Shown: piece by piece, positions 1 to 10,500 of the stretch | Layout of the letters: each line of letters begins with the position of its first letter | Position numbering within the stretch: position 1 is the stretch's first letter | NCBI GenBank assembly: GCA_019671005.1 | Contig: CM033721.1 | Location: 54,851,680 to 54,915,679 of the forward strand | Reading direction: 5' to 3' | Length of the DNA: 64,000 bases | From: Hibiscus mutabilis | Taxonomy: Eukaryota; Streptophyta; Magnoliopsida; Malvales; Malvaceae | Notes under the pieces: model-generated | What the model was told of the DNA's origin: nothing | Database searches by the model: none | Seen by the model: only the letters and a program-made list of their open reading frames with translations | Translations under genes and position numbers: made by a program

Positions 1-278
1 AACAGAAAAGAAGTTACAAATATTCAAACATCAACGACCCAAACTCCTATTGTCTAAACGCCGTGAGATGTCCTGAATGTTACCCATGCTAAGCAGACTT
101 CGACAATGGTGACAATGCGAGAAATTTCATAACTCATCTGTATTATGTTTCCGAGAGAATTTTCCTGGTTATCAACTACTTGGCGGGTTTTTAACAATTA
201 CCTAAGCCACTCTTTGTGGGTTTTCAACTCAGGTCCTCATTTGGTTTCAAAATGCCCTTTGCGAGTTTTCATTTTGAA
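1..278 (-). other. 3' untranslated region of Tat element 1
   Basis: This non-coding stretch lies downstream of the integrase stop codon and the purine tract, on the minus strand. It contains short GAAAACCC(A/G)C-type repeats (for example around 185-260) like those in 3' UTRs of related Tat elements. The 3' LTR start was not identified and presumably lies left of the window. The short plus-strand ORF here merely translates the poly-T tract. Confidence 0.5.
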
Positions 279-353
279 CCCCCCATTTTCTTTTTCTTTT
301 TTCTCTTCTCTTCTTTTTTTCTTTTTCTTTTTTTTTTTTTTTTTTTTTTTTTC
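279..353 (-). other. Polypurine tract after integrase stop (Tat element 1)
   Basis: On the minus strand this is an almost pure A/G run of about 75 nt, ending in AAAATGGGGGG and starting directly at the integrase stop codon (352-354). RT uses such tracts as primer for plus-strand synthesis. Its distance from the LTR cannot be seen because the LTR is outside the window, so it may be an upstream accessory tract. The long A homopolymer part is unusually long and may have expanded by slippage. Confidence 0.55.
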
Positions 354-880
354 AGACATGATACTTTTTGACTGAATCTGAGTTTATCGGGCTTTGAAGT
401 TCATATCCATCCATTTCAGCCAAAATTAATGCCCCACCTGAGAAAACCTTTGTTACAATATAAGGTCCCTCCCAATTTGGTGCCATTTTTCTCGGGAATC
501 GCTTTGGATTGATAACACATTTTTTAGTACCAAGTCACCTTCTTTAAATTATCTCGGGTGAACTTTCTTCTCGTGAGCCCTTATCATCATTCTTTGATAC
601 ATCTGCCCATGACACAGTGCTTTCAATATTTTCTCTTCAATTAAATTCAGCTGGTCATATCTTGCTTGAACTCATTCTGCCTCTTCCAACTTTTCTTCCA
701 TTAAGACATGGAGCGATGGTATTGAAACCTTAATTGGTAGTACTGCTTCCATTCCATATACCAATGAGAAGGGTGTTGCCCAAGTAGAAGTTCTTACTGT
801 GGTTCGATAGGCATATAAGACAAAAGGTAGCTTCTCATGCCAGTCCATAAGTATCAACCATTTTTGCAACTATGTTCTTA
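352..880 (-). pseudogene. Integrase C-terminal fragment, Tat element 1
   Basis: Minus-strand reading gives the end of an integrase: a WHEKLPFVLYAYRTT segment (672-869), then frameshifted text containing a GPYIV..VFSGGALIL segment that is characteristic of the C-terminal DNA-binding part of Tat integrases, ending at a stop at 352-354. The zinc-finger and DDE core that should precede it are absent. Just upstream (880-920) the frame reads MNGAVEAANKNIKNIV, which in intact relatives lies at the end of the catalytic core, and this is fused directly to RNase H sequence. The protein therefore cannot be a functional integrase. Confidence 0.8.
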
Positions 881-886
881 ATGTTC

Positions 887-2160
887 TTATTTGCAGCCTC
901 CACTGCCCCATTCATCTTTGGGTGCTTCCATTATGAACTTTAAAGGATCCAATTTCAAGATTAACCATGTATTGTGATATAACATGTATTGCCTGAGCCT
1001 TTTAGCTGCCCATACCAAAGCACAACATAGTTTTTCAATTGAAGAATATCTGGTTTCGCAATCAGTGAACTTCTTACTCAAGTAACATATCGCATTTTCC
1101 TTCTTTCAAATCTCATCATGTTGGCCCAGCACACAACCCATAGAGTTTTCATATACTGTCAAGTATAGAATCAATGGTTTACCGGGAACTGGCGTTACTA
1201 GCACATGAGGATTAGTTAATTACTCTTTGATCTTTTCTAAAGTTGCATGACATTCTTCATTCCATGTGCCTGGGTTATTCTTTATAAGTAGTATGAACAT
1301 TGGATCACACTTATCAATTAACTGGAGATAAAATGGGCGATATAATTTAACCTTCTTAGGAAACCTCAAACTTCATTCTGTGTTTGAGGTGGTGGGAGAT
1401 TTTGTATGGCCTTAATTTTGTACGGATCAATCTCAATTCCTTTCCTGCTCACCACAAAGCCTAATAATTTTCCTGATGTGACCCCAAATGTGCACTTGTT
1501 TGGGTTAAGCTTTAGCTGGAACTTCCTCAGCCTTTGAAAGGGTTTCTTTAAATTCACCAAATACTTTTCTTCAGATTGGGATTTGGCAATCATATCATCT
1601 ACGTATACTTCTATCTTCTAATGCATCATGTCATGGAAAAGAGTCACCATAGATCTTTGGTAAGTTGCCCCTGCATTCTTTAGATCAAAGGACATTACTT
1701 TATAACAAAAAGTTCCCCAAAGTGTTATGAAGGTGGTCTTTTCCATATCTTCTAGGCACATTTTAATTTGGTTATATCTGGAAAACCCATCCATGAAAAA
1801 GAAAAGGGAATGCACAACTGTATTATCTACTAACGTGTCTATGTGCGCTAACGGAAAATTGTCTTTGGGGCTTGCTCTATTGAGATCCCTATAGTCAACG
1901 CACATACGTACTTTTCCATCCTTCCTGGGAACTGGGACGATGTTGGCCACCCATTGTGGATACTTAGCTACTTCTAAGAATCTTGCGTCAAACTGTTTCT
2001 TTACCTCATCCCTGATTTTTAGGAGCATTTATGCTTTCATCCTCCTAAGCTTCTACTTTATAGGCTCGCATCCTAACTTTATTGGAAGTCGATGTACAAT
2101 GATGTTAGTGTCGAGACCTAACATGTCTTAATATAACCATGCGAAGTTCAAAAGAATGAT
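887..2160 (-). pseudogene. Reverse transcriptase / RNase H, Tat element 1 (broken)
   Basis: The minus strand encodes RT fingers and palm. KDGKVRMCVDYRDLNRASPKDNFPL lies within 1618-2028, and the catalytic YVDD is intact at about 1594-1605. An in-frame amber codon (1618-1620) sits a few residues before YVDD, and the frame continues to 1366 with LGFVVSRKGIEIDP. After a disturbed stretch, 1081-887 gives RNase H text (RYSSIEKLCCALVWAAKRLR), ending at DPLKFIMEAPK where it joins integrase sequence. At least one more stop lies at about 2029. Expected length for RT plus RNase H in this family is greater than what remains. Copies DNA from the element RNA in intact relatives; here inactive. Confidence 0.88.
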
Positions 2161-2991
2161 CAAGCTTTGTTGAGTATTGGCTGTAATGGTGGTGCCAATC
2201 TTTACCTCATGCCTTTCTTCTTCAGTGCCAAGGTTTAGTATTTCTAGCTCTTCTTTGTACGGGAGAATCTATTTTTCTTCTCATTCTACCATCATGAGCA
2301 ATTCTCTGGGCAAGTCATATTCTTCTTCATTATCAACATCATCGATTTCTTCTAGGCATAAAGGTAATTCAAAGTCAACTTCAACGTCGGACTGAGAGTC
2401 ATTTAAGTCATTGATATCTAAAGACCTGCAAAGAAAAGGGATAGAGATATATACAGAGAAAGGAGATGAATGGAATGAATGTTTTTAGTTTTGACCTTAA
2501 GTTTTATTTATGGGAAGAGTTTGTCACACAAGATTTGTTGGAAGAAAGAGGATGCATCTTTATTGAAATTTAAATTATAAAGTTTGACATATACCCTTTA
2601 CATAAGATCCCTAATTGCCTTCGGGTCTAAAGGTAAAAGGGTGGATTTTGAGAATTACTCTGAAACTGTCTTAAAGACTACAAGAATTTCTTTAGTAGTC
2701 AGTTGTCAAGTTCAGAGCAGGGGCAAGTCTTGGACAGGTATTTGTTCTCTTCTTCCTCGTCTGTCACAACGTTGATGCTCAGCATCTCAAACGCTTTACA
2801 CAAATCATTTTCCTTTGTCTTCCTCATTAACTGGGGCACTTGGATCTAGCAGGCCCTCGAATCTGAAGTTATGGCTCAGGGGTGGAAATATCATCGGCTC
2901 CCACTCAATTTCCTCTCCTTTCAGCCTTGTCTATCTTCTTTCCTAGCGTTTCCTTATTTCTGCCCTCCTTTGCCAATTTTTAGGCTTGAAA
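2161..2991 (-). other. Protease-RT linker of Tat element 1, decayed
   Basis: The minus strand gives acidic, low-similarity protein text (2280-2400, rich in E and D, with a PRELLMMVE-like end) that resembles the variable linker between protease and RT in Tat polyproteins. Frameshifts are frequent. In Ogre elements an intron has been described in this part of the element. I could not identify donor and acceptor sites with confidence here. No other gene is visible. Confidence 0.45.
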
Positions 2992-3812
2992 TCAAAGCCA
3001 AATCGATCCTTCTTTGCTGGGATTACCACGGGATACAGCCTCCCTTAGTGTCTCTTCCCAAATCCTTTTTCCTAGAATTTGTTTAACTTGTATCTTTGTA
3101 CAACTGGATAATTCTGGTTGAGTCACCTTACTCCCTTCAGTGACTAAGGTCGTATTGACTAGCTCTAATGTCCTAAAGTGACACTCGAGCGCACCCTCAT
3201 CAATCTCGATAAAGTGTGCATCAGTAGTTACTAATGCAATGATTTCTTCCTCTGCACCTATAGTTATCAATTGGCCGTCAATCACAAATTTCAACTTCTG
3301 ATGTAAGGTAAAAGGGACCGCTCCTACTGTATGAATCCATGGGAGCCCAAGAAAGCAGCTATTACTGGGCTTAATGTCCATGACGACAAACTTAACATCA
3401 AAGGTTGATGGTCCGATCTGCAAAGGCACTTCAATTTTCCCCAACACATCTTTTTGAGTTTCATTGAATGCTCTTACTGTATTTTGATAGGCTCTCATAT
3501 GAGAGCTGTTTATAGGCAGCGCAGCTTCTTTAGCGTTGCTAATGGCAGAACATTCAGGGCCAACCCGTTATCAAAAAGGACGCTTGGTAGTATATATCTT
3601 TTGCATCTTGTGATGATGTGTATATCTTTGTACGATATCCTTCCTTCTCCAGGTATTTCTTCATCATTAAACGAAATAAAGTTATTAACAACAATATTAC
3701 CAACTAACATGTCCATCTTGTCGGTTGTAATTTCCTTTGGTACGAACGTTCGGTTTAGAATCTTTAACAAGGCCTCACGCTGACCTTTAGAACTTAGCAG
3801 CAGAGATAACAT
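2992..3812 (-). pseudogene. Retroviral-type aspartic protease domain, Tat element 1
   Basis: Two minus-strand ORFs (3812-3510 and 3498-2992) overlap a single protease region. The flap-side strand reads LPSVLFDNGLALNVLPL. Relatives carry D-N-G-S at this position, so the catalytic triplet has D and G but the usual serine is leucine. Further on, a VVMDIKPSNSCFLGLPWIH segment matches the conserved C-terminal GRPWI-type motif of the fold. The change of frame between the ORFs (around 3500-3510) and the altered active site argue against activity. It would cleave the gag-pol polyprotein in intact copies. Confidence 0.75.
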
Positions 3813-4190
3813 GGAGATTCGGGTTAGGAGCTTGTGGAGTTACTCCACTACGCTATATTCACTATGTTTAAGAATTTTCAAGAATTCTTGAGCCTTTGAT
3901 TCCTTCACTGGCTCATGGTACATTGTCGACTTTTCTTTGAAGAAATCTCTATCATCTTCTTTCTCAGGCTCTTCAGTAGCAGCCTTTCTTTGCGCTGTAT
4001 CTCTATCCTTTGCCATTCACTGGGAATAGAGCCTTCCACTCATTGTAAAACAACTCACTTCATTGACTGGTTCGTCTTTTTCTCTTTCTTCAACAGGTGA
4101 TCCTTCCGAGACCGCTACTGTGCAAGCGTATTTCCAAGGAACCTGTTTATTGTCCTTGTATGGAAATGAAGTTTGTGCCTTGATTATGAG

Positions 4191-6003
4191 TCACAGAGTT
4201 ACACCCCTTGTGGGTTCACTTGCTTTTGCCTTGGTCTTGATAACCAGAGGCTCCATTCTAGTATATCTTCCCTTAGAAGATGACTCATCTGACGCACAAA
4301 CATCTAACATACACTCCTTGTTTTCTTTCTCAAAGAACTCAAGTTCTTTTTCGCCCATCTTAACTCGGACCAACTGCTTGAATTCTAAGTAACATTTAAT
4401 CCCATGTCCCTTCACTCTGTGGTACTCACAGTATAACCCATCTTCAATCCTCAGCTTCTGGGCTTCTCTTTCTAACATCCCAGCTACCACCAATTGAACC
4501 CATACCCACTTCATGGGTGCTCTGACCTCAGCTACATATTCTTTAGTTTTCTTGTCTTCCTCCTCAATGATTGCATTCACTCTTGCCTTCTGGTGCTTTG
4601 GCAGAGGATTTCCTTTATCTTCTGACATGTCGAAAGACAACATGTCTAACTTTCTTAGATCATCTACAACTCTCTTGAATGTGGTGCAATTCTCGATGGT
4701 ATATCCCCTAACTCCTGCATGGTATTCACATTGAGCCTTCTCATCGTACCATGGTGTGTATGGCGGTGAGAAATGAGGGACATGTCTTGGCAACACCATT
4801 TGGGATTTGACCAATTCAGCAAACAATTTCGCGTACGTCATTGGAATAGGAGGGAAATAAGGCTTTAAATTCCCTTGATATCTTCGTTCTTCCTTCAGAG
4901 GCTTTGTTACTGGTGGAGCTGCAGTCGAGACATTAGGCTTATTAAAGACCACACCCTTTGAATAATTGGGATTATAAACACTGGTGGCATTAACTTCGCT
5001 TTCCCTTTTTTATAGGGTTTCTTTGTTTCTCCTTATCCAACTTTCCGCTTTTTATAGCTGCCATAATGAACTCTCCATTCATTAACATATCTGCAAAGCT
5101 CTTAGTGGCGTGATTGAGCATGCGGTCATAAAATGAGCCTTTTAATGTCTCCACGAACATTAGGGTGATTTTATTCTCTAGTAATGGTGGTCGAACTTGA
5201 GTAGCTACATCCCTCCACCTCTGTTCATATTAGTGGGAACTCTCATGATGTTTTTGTTCCATCCCTTGCAGGACCAGTCAGGTTGGAACCATGTCTGAGA
5301 CATGCTTGTATTGCTCACTAAAAGCTCTGGATAAATCCTTCCACGATCTGATGTTAACCCAGCTTAGCTGGGTGTACCAGCGTGCAGCTGACTCTACTAG
5401 ACTGCCTTAGAAGCAATGAATGAGCAGCTTCTCATTATCAAGATATATCGACATCTTTCTGCAATACATGGTTAGATGTGCTGAAGGACATGTAGTTCCA
5501 TTGCACTTCTCAAAATCTGGAATTTTGAATTTTAGAGGTACTACCAAGTCTGTCACCAGGCTCAAGTCCTTGGCATCCACACCGCCATGAATACTTCCTT
5601 CTAACTTCTCATAACGGTCTTCCCATTTCTTCTCAGTTTTAGCCTTATCGGTAATCTCATCCAGGTCGGGTACTTCATAGTTGTAAGCTCAATCTGTATT
5701 GGCCTTAAACTCGCTCTGGACGGAGGACTCAGAAAAATGGTGAGTCAGCTTAGCCTTTGGTGTTGAAGCTTCCTTTTGCATTCCAGGATGAGTGAAAGTC
5801 ATTCCCTGGAATCAGGGCAGAGCATTGGTTTCCTCTCCAACTTCTACTGCATCTGGGTCCTTGAATCCCAGCATTACCACAATCGAGCTAACTGCCTTCT
5901 GGTGAACTAATTCCATTTGTTGCTTCAAGTCCATTTCTAGCTTGTCTAACCTGTCCTGAGTACTTTTGTGACTAGTTTCCAAGGCCACCACTCTATCTTC
6001 CAT
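4191..6003 (-). pseudogene. Gag polyprotein, Tat element 1
   Basis: The gag start is probably the ATG at 6003: the first 63 codons form a charged coiled coil (ALETSHKSTQDRLDKLEMDL) followed by a stop near 5812. The capsid core, spread over frames between about 5700 and 5050, contains WYTQLSWVNIRSWKDL and FYDRMLNHATKSFADM, both typical of plant Tat gag. From 4952 to 4191 a 253-codon ORF holds two knuckle-like CEYH..x..GH/YT.....C boxes (CEYHAGVRGYTIENC and CEYHRVKGHGIKCY), an atypical C-H-rich pattern usual for this lineage. Several stops and frameshifts separate the parts. It would have formed the virus-like particle. Confidence 0.8.
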
Positions 6004-6270
6004 CGTTCTAGCTTAGGACTTGGTACCGTACTTGTGAGTTGTTTTTGCTATTTTTAATTTTTGTCATGTTTTTGTTTTTAGATTCTTATTATGTCATGAA
6101 TGCATACGCAAACGTAAACACACAAATACAAAGCAAAACAAAACAAAAAAGATGCAATACAAATGCATGAATGCAAACGAAGGGCCATTAATTCTATGAA
6201 ATATTTGCTCAAGAAATAACTCTTTATTGAATATGAAAGGTCCTTACTACATCAAATTTCATATTTTCTA
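6004..6270 (-). other. ORF1-gag spacer of Tat element 1
   Basis: This 270-nt AT-rich non-coding stretch separates ORF1 from gag on the minus strand. It contains repeated TGCATGAATGCAAA-like words (6090-6185) and an AAAACAAAACAAAAAAG run. Similar TGCATGAATG words occur at matching places in the second Tat element (61550-61605 and 62387-62415), suggesting a conserved inter-ORF signal or simply shared ancestry. Confidence 0.4.
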
Positions 6271-6279
6271 TAAATACTT

Positions 6280-8490
6280 TTCTGCACAGATTCCTAATTC
6301 CTTGACTTCCTCAATGAGCCACATAAGTCTTGGTCCAACTTCCCCTACTGGTTTAATGTACTGTTGAAAAGTTGAAGCTTCAGTTGCTAATATCCTCACA
6401 TGTCAAGCCACATCCTAAACCTGGGTCATAACAGTCCTATCGAACTCACCCCGTTCCTAAAATCTTTTAGCATTGTCTCTGAGGCGAGTGAACCAGTAGT
6501 CATTACCTCTATCTATTATATCCTCAAGGACCAAGATCTTCGTCATATATTCCTGGATGATGTTTTCCATTCCTTAAACCTGTTTCTTCAAGGTATCGTT
6601 CTCACTTAAACAAGCCTGAAGTTCAATGTAGGTGTGATGGTTCTGAAATTCATGGAGCAAACGGTTCAAGTCATTTACCTTAACTTGTAACTCAGCAACA
6701 CAAGCCTGGCTTTGTTTCAGCTTCTCACTAGTCTTGTCAATGCGGTTTGCAGCTCAAATAAACGGATCTTATTATTATGGGGCCTTCCTTTTCCATGCAG
6801 CAACTCCTTCTTTCTCTTTTTCAAGAACCCGTTTACCATTTCCATTTTCAGTTGTCATCTTATCCTTCTTCTTTTCTTCAGCAAGGGCTCATTTGTACTT
6901 CTCAACTTCCCACTTTCCACGCTTCTTCTCATTTCTCACAACATGCTCAACTTCATGTTTCCACTGTTATGGGGTTTTTCTCAGATCAGCATTTCGAGCA
7001 GGAGTCTGAAACTTGAGGAAATCAACCCTTTATATTTCAAACTTCATTTCTAAGTCTTCATACAATTTTATCACGTGCTTCATCTCCCTTTTATACTTTT
7101 CCACGTCAAGGCTTGAGTCAAACTGATCTTGTTGGTTCTGCTCTCGTATGGCTTCTATTTCCAACTTGGCTCTTCTCAATTCTTCTCTTAGGATATCAGC
7201 TCCTGTAGGGGCTACCTTCGAATGTTCTTCCAAAGACTTGGCCTATCCAGGTGTGGGTGCTATGACTCTGTCATTCATTCTCATATTCCTCCAAATATGA
7301 GAATCAAGGGTGTACATACAATGTTTATCAGACTCTAACTCCATATAATAACAATGATTCCATGCATCACTGATTGTCTAAACCCTCTATCTAAACTCTC
7401 CTTGGAACTCAAATTCTGATGAGCCAAGACCAGTAGTGAATGGGATGAACTGTCAAGATCCAAACTGACGAGATACTAGCAAAGGATCACATCCAATTCC
7501 TCCCCATAGACCTAATAGCATCAAGAAGTTGAAATCCCCACACTTATACAGTAGTTTGGTATAACCCATCCAAGGACTCCTCCATATGATATCTTCGTCA
7601 CGACGGTCCTTGAAAATTTCAATCCACTTACTTTTCTTAACAATGGGCCATTTCTTCGCCAATAACTCTCAGAGAGGAGAAAAGTTTAGAGAAAACATAT
7701 TTGATAGAACCAATGTTGGGCAATTCCAGAAGTGACTAAGGGCCCAAACTTGGAGTAAAAGAGAACATCCACCAAAGCGCACACCTTTCACTTTTTGGCA
7801 TGCATTAAGGGAAATAAAGGTTTCAGCAAGTACAGCTAGCACTGGGTTGACTCCTCTTTTCAACTTCTCAAAGAAATCTAACTATGCTACATCAATATTT
7901 CCTAAGACCTTTAGAAAGATAACTAAGCCCTAAATTGCAATTGCCAATAGATCCACTCTCTTTTGTTTATCTGGATGGACTAGAATTATCTTTCGGATAC
8001 TTGACCAAGGAAAGTTAAAGCTAACTCCTTTCTTCTGTATCAGCCCTTTGACCCATCCATCACTCATACCAACAAAAGCTTGAAGTCTTAAGTACGGGTT
8101 TTTGTTTTTAGGAGGCTTGGCATAGACCCAACTCTTCTTGACCTCGCGTAGATTGAAAAGAGCCAAGTATTCCTCAAATGTAGGCATCATATCTTCTCCA
8201 TTAAAAGTGAAACAACAGTACCCAGGATTCCAAAATTGTACCAAGGCTTTCAGAAACGACTCATCCACTTTCACGTGCAGAAGATATGCTATATCACCGT
8301 AGACTTCGTGGAACAACTGCTTAGTTTCATAATCAAAATGATCCCAGATTTCTATTTTACAATTGGGTGAAGCTCGGGAATAGAGCATTTTTTGCAACAG
8401 TTTTAAAATGCGTAAAATAGAGTTATATTCATTACACGGACGTATAGATTGAAAGATTTGTGAACTTTTAAATTCCTTTTCTAAAAACAT
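6280..8490 (-). pseudogene. Extra ORF1 of Tat/Ogre element (DUF7745-like), broken
   Basis: The ATG at 8490 opens a 186-codon frame (to 7930) containing ILRILKLLQKML, WDHFDYETKQLFHEVYGDIAYLL, FWNPGYCCFTFNGEDMMPTFEEY and VYAKPPKNKNPYLRLQAF. This resembles a plant-specific protein I know as DUF7745, found in many retroelement-derived annotations. Ogre elements are known to carry an ORF1 of unknown function before gag. Decayed frames continue through 7860-7450, a Gln/Glu-rich coiled coil at 7233-7030, and a tail near 6420-6280 that resembles the 62560-62766 ORF of the second Tat element. The function is unknown, and I infer the whole span was one ORF of roughly 700 codons. Confidence 0.65.
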
Positions 8491-8545
8491 TTTTTTAAAA
8501 CAATTTGTGATCTGACCCTCTTTTGTTTTAAAAAAACAAAAGTAT

Positions 8546-8563
8546 TCCCCGGCGGAGTCGCCA
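8546..8563 (-). other. Primer binding site, Tat element 1
   Basis: The minus strand reads TGGCGACTCCGCCGGGGA, starting with TGG as needed to pair with a tRNA CCA end. It lies immediately inside the LTR end and 56 nt upstream of the ORF1 ATG. Only two positions differ or shift relative to the PBS of the second Tat element (63538-63555). The tRNA is probably tRNA-Arg as described for Ogre, which is recalled knowledge and not tested. Confidence 0.75.
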
Positions 8564-8564
8564 A

Positions 8565-10500
8565 GCTCGCAACCCCTTTTTAGGAAGGTTTTGAAGTTAT
8601 TTGGAAAACTTTAAGAAAAACACCGAGTCGCCACCAATCTTTTTTGAAGAAAGCGGGATTGGATCACTTTTAAAACAAGGGTTATTTTAATAAAATGTTT
8701 TATTTATTAAAATAACAATTTTGATCCACGAAAACAAGAGAAAATAGGTTCGGGGGTCGGTTACGTGTGGGAAAGGATTAGCACCCTCACAACGCCCAAA
8801 AATTGGTACCTAATTGATTTCAAAAAGTGTTCTGAAAATTGGAATTTGCACGTTCACAAGATTTCGATTTATTCGTCCGCTTAGTGAATATAAATCTATT
8901 TTAACAACCTTATCGCCCAGGAAATGAACTTCGATCACTGCCAACACTCCTGATGCTAACCCGTCATTCTTTTTGATAAGACACCGCATTAATTTGTTTT
9001 CACTTTTTGAAACAAACCAACAAAGATTAAATATGTTTGATTTTTTAAAAATTAAAACCAAATTAGTGATGAATCCCTAAAAGAAAAGTCTACATTCATT
9101 TTAACTATTAAAGTTATAATGTTTTTAAGTGTGTCTTATTTTATTTATGAAGAAAGTTTTTCATCACACAAGGCTCTAATTTAATTTTCAAAGTCCTAAC
9201 CCTACGTTTTCAAACATACACATATTTACAAATATTTAAAAGATAACAAGAAACAAATAAATTTCTTTAATTAAATAACTAAAAGATATAGATTTTAAAT
9301 AAAGAAAGGGATAACCATTTTATTATTTTTAAAAATAATTTTCGGATAAGGACTAAGTTGAAAGAATAACAAAATTTGAAGGCTGATTTGAAAACAATAA
9401 AAAATCTAGTGCTTAATTATAAAGAAAAAGGACTAAATTAAAAGGATTAAAAACTAAAGGATCTTGGTCAAAGTTCCAAGGAAGAAGGGCGCGGGTTTAA
9501 AGTCGGGTTTGGGTCTGAACTCGTGTTGATATATAAAGCTTTTATTCGAAAGAAAAATCATTTTCTCCCGTCATTTCCAAACAGATAAAAAAAACGGTTC
9601 CTTCAAATCCTCTGAAGTTTTCTTCGTGTTCTTCATAAATCGAAGAACACGATGAACATCCGCCGTGCCGACCGCCGTTGCCAGCGGCGAAATTTTCCAT
9701 AAAAAACCCTAATTTCCCAAATTCTGGCGACCCCAAAGTTACATTTTTTTACCGGAGCTACATCGAAACCAAATTCACGGCGGTGCTATTCAAAGCAGAG
9801 GTAAAAAGCTATCATTTTTCTCAATTACAATTGCTTGCCTGGAAATCCGAGTGCTTTTTGTATGATTTGTTTTTGTATATGAATTGTGTATGTTTCGTAT
9901 GAATGTTGTTGTTGTACAAAGAATTACATGGTATTTATAGTTACAACAATGCTTGAATTCCAAGCATGAACCCCTAATTTCTACCCCGATTTGCCTCTAT
10001 TTTGATTTGATTTTAGCTTGATTCTTGCCGAGCTCTAATTTAGGGATTGTATCCTTTGACTTTTGATGAGCTTTGCTACGGTTTTGGGATTTAATCCTTT
10101 TCCCCTTCTTTTTCATGTCTCTGATGGCTTCGAATCAACAGAGGAGACATCGGTGAAGACGAAAATGGCTCGGATTCTCATCAGAGAAGACGAACCAGCA
10201 GCTGGAAGGCAAAACAGCGAGCGCGTGGCTGCCACGCATGAATGACAATCCGCGTGACTCGCTTTAGGATGACCTGGGCCGTTCGATGATTTATGGATCC
10301 AACGGTGATGGAGATGCAACGCCTGATCCTCTCTAGGTGGCCTGATCTGTGCTCCACGTGTATCCAGTGTGCTAACCGCGTTGATCTGCGCATGAACAAT
10401 AAGGGTTAGGGCCCTTGGGGCTTCAACTTTGAAACCAGGCCGTACGGGCCTTTGTAATTTAACTAAAAACGGGCCAAGCAGGCCTTAATGTAATGGACTC
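8565..10500 (-). repeat. 5' LTR of Tat element 1 (about 1.9 kb)
   Basis: The LTR is bounded inside by the PBS. It holds a strongly conserved block at 8747-8810 (GGTTCGGGGGTCGGTTACG ... GGATTAGCACCCTC ... ACGCCC) that recurs at 63741-63802 and, inverted, at 56380-56442. A minus-strand TATA box is at 9529-9537, so the conserved block lies in transcribed R/U5. The U3 part (about 10200-10480) contains a GCGTGG-CTG-CCACGC dyad. The outer end is uncertain. Short ORFs within it (for example 9542-9736) are not considered genes. Confidence 0.7.
9529..9537 (-). promoter_or_regulatory. TATA box candidate of Tat element 1 LTR
   Basis: The minus strand has TTTATATAT in a GC-moderate setting, followed downstream by a C-rich leader-like sequence. 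It is about 965 nt upstream of the PBS. The position and sequence fit an RNA polymerase II LTR promoter, but there is no transcript evidence. Confidence 0.45.

Larger units (their letters stand above)
1..10500 (-). mobile_element. Tat/Ogre-like Ty3/Gypsy retrotransposon, 3' end cut by window edge, decayed
   Basis: Read on the minus strand the order is 5' LTR (about 10500 to 8565), PBS, extra ORF1, gag, protease, RT/RNase H, integrase C-terminus, polypurine tract and 3' UTR running off position 1. An additional ORF between PBS and gag, a long LTR, a PBS beginning TGGCGACTCC and the RT core placed after a protease with a DNG-type active site are established traits of the Tat/Ogre branch of Ty3/Gypsy. 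Every reading frame contains stops or frameshifts, and part of pol is deleted. The 3' LTR is not in the window, so insertion age cannot be estimated from LTR divergence. The right (5' LTR) boundary is approximate because no clean TG terminus is visible. Confidence 0.85.

Noticed and set aside
6712..7053. Plus-strand Phe/Ser-rich ORFs as membrane proteins
   Set aside because: They are antisense shadows of the charged coiled-coil part of ORF1, three overlapping frames without independent support.
10063..10399. Overlapping short ORFs on both strands as host genes
   Set aside because: They fall within the GC-richer U3 of LTR1, lack any motif, and overlap each other in several frames.
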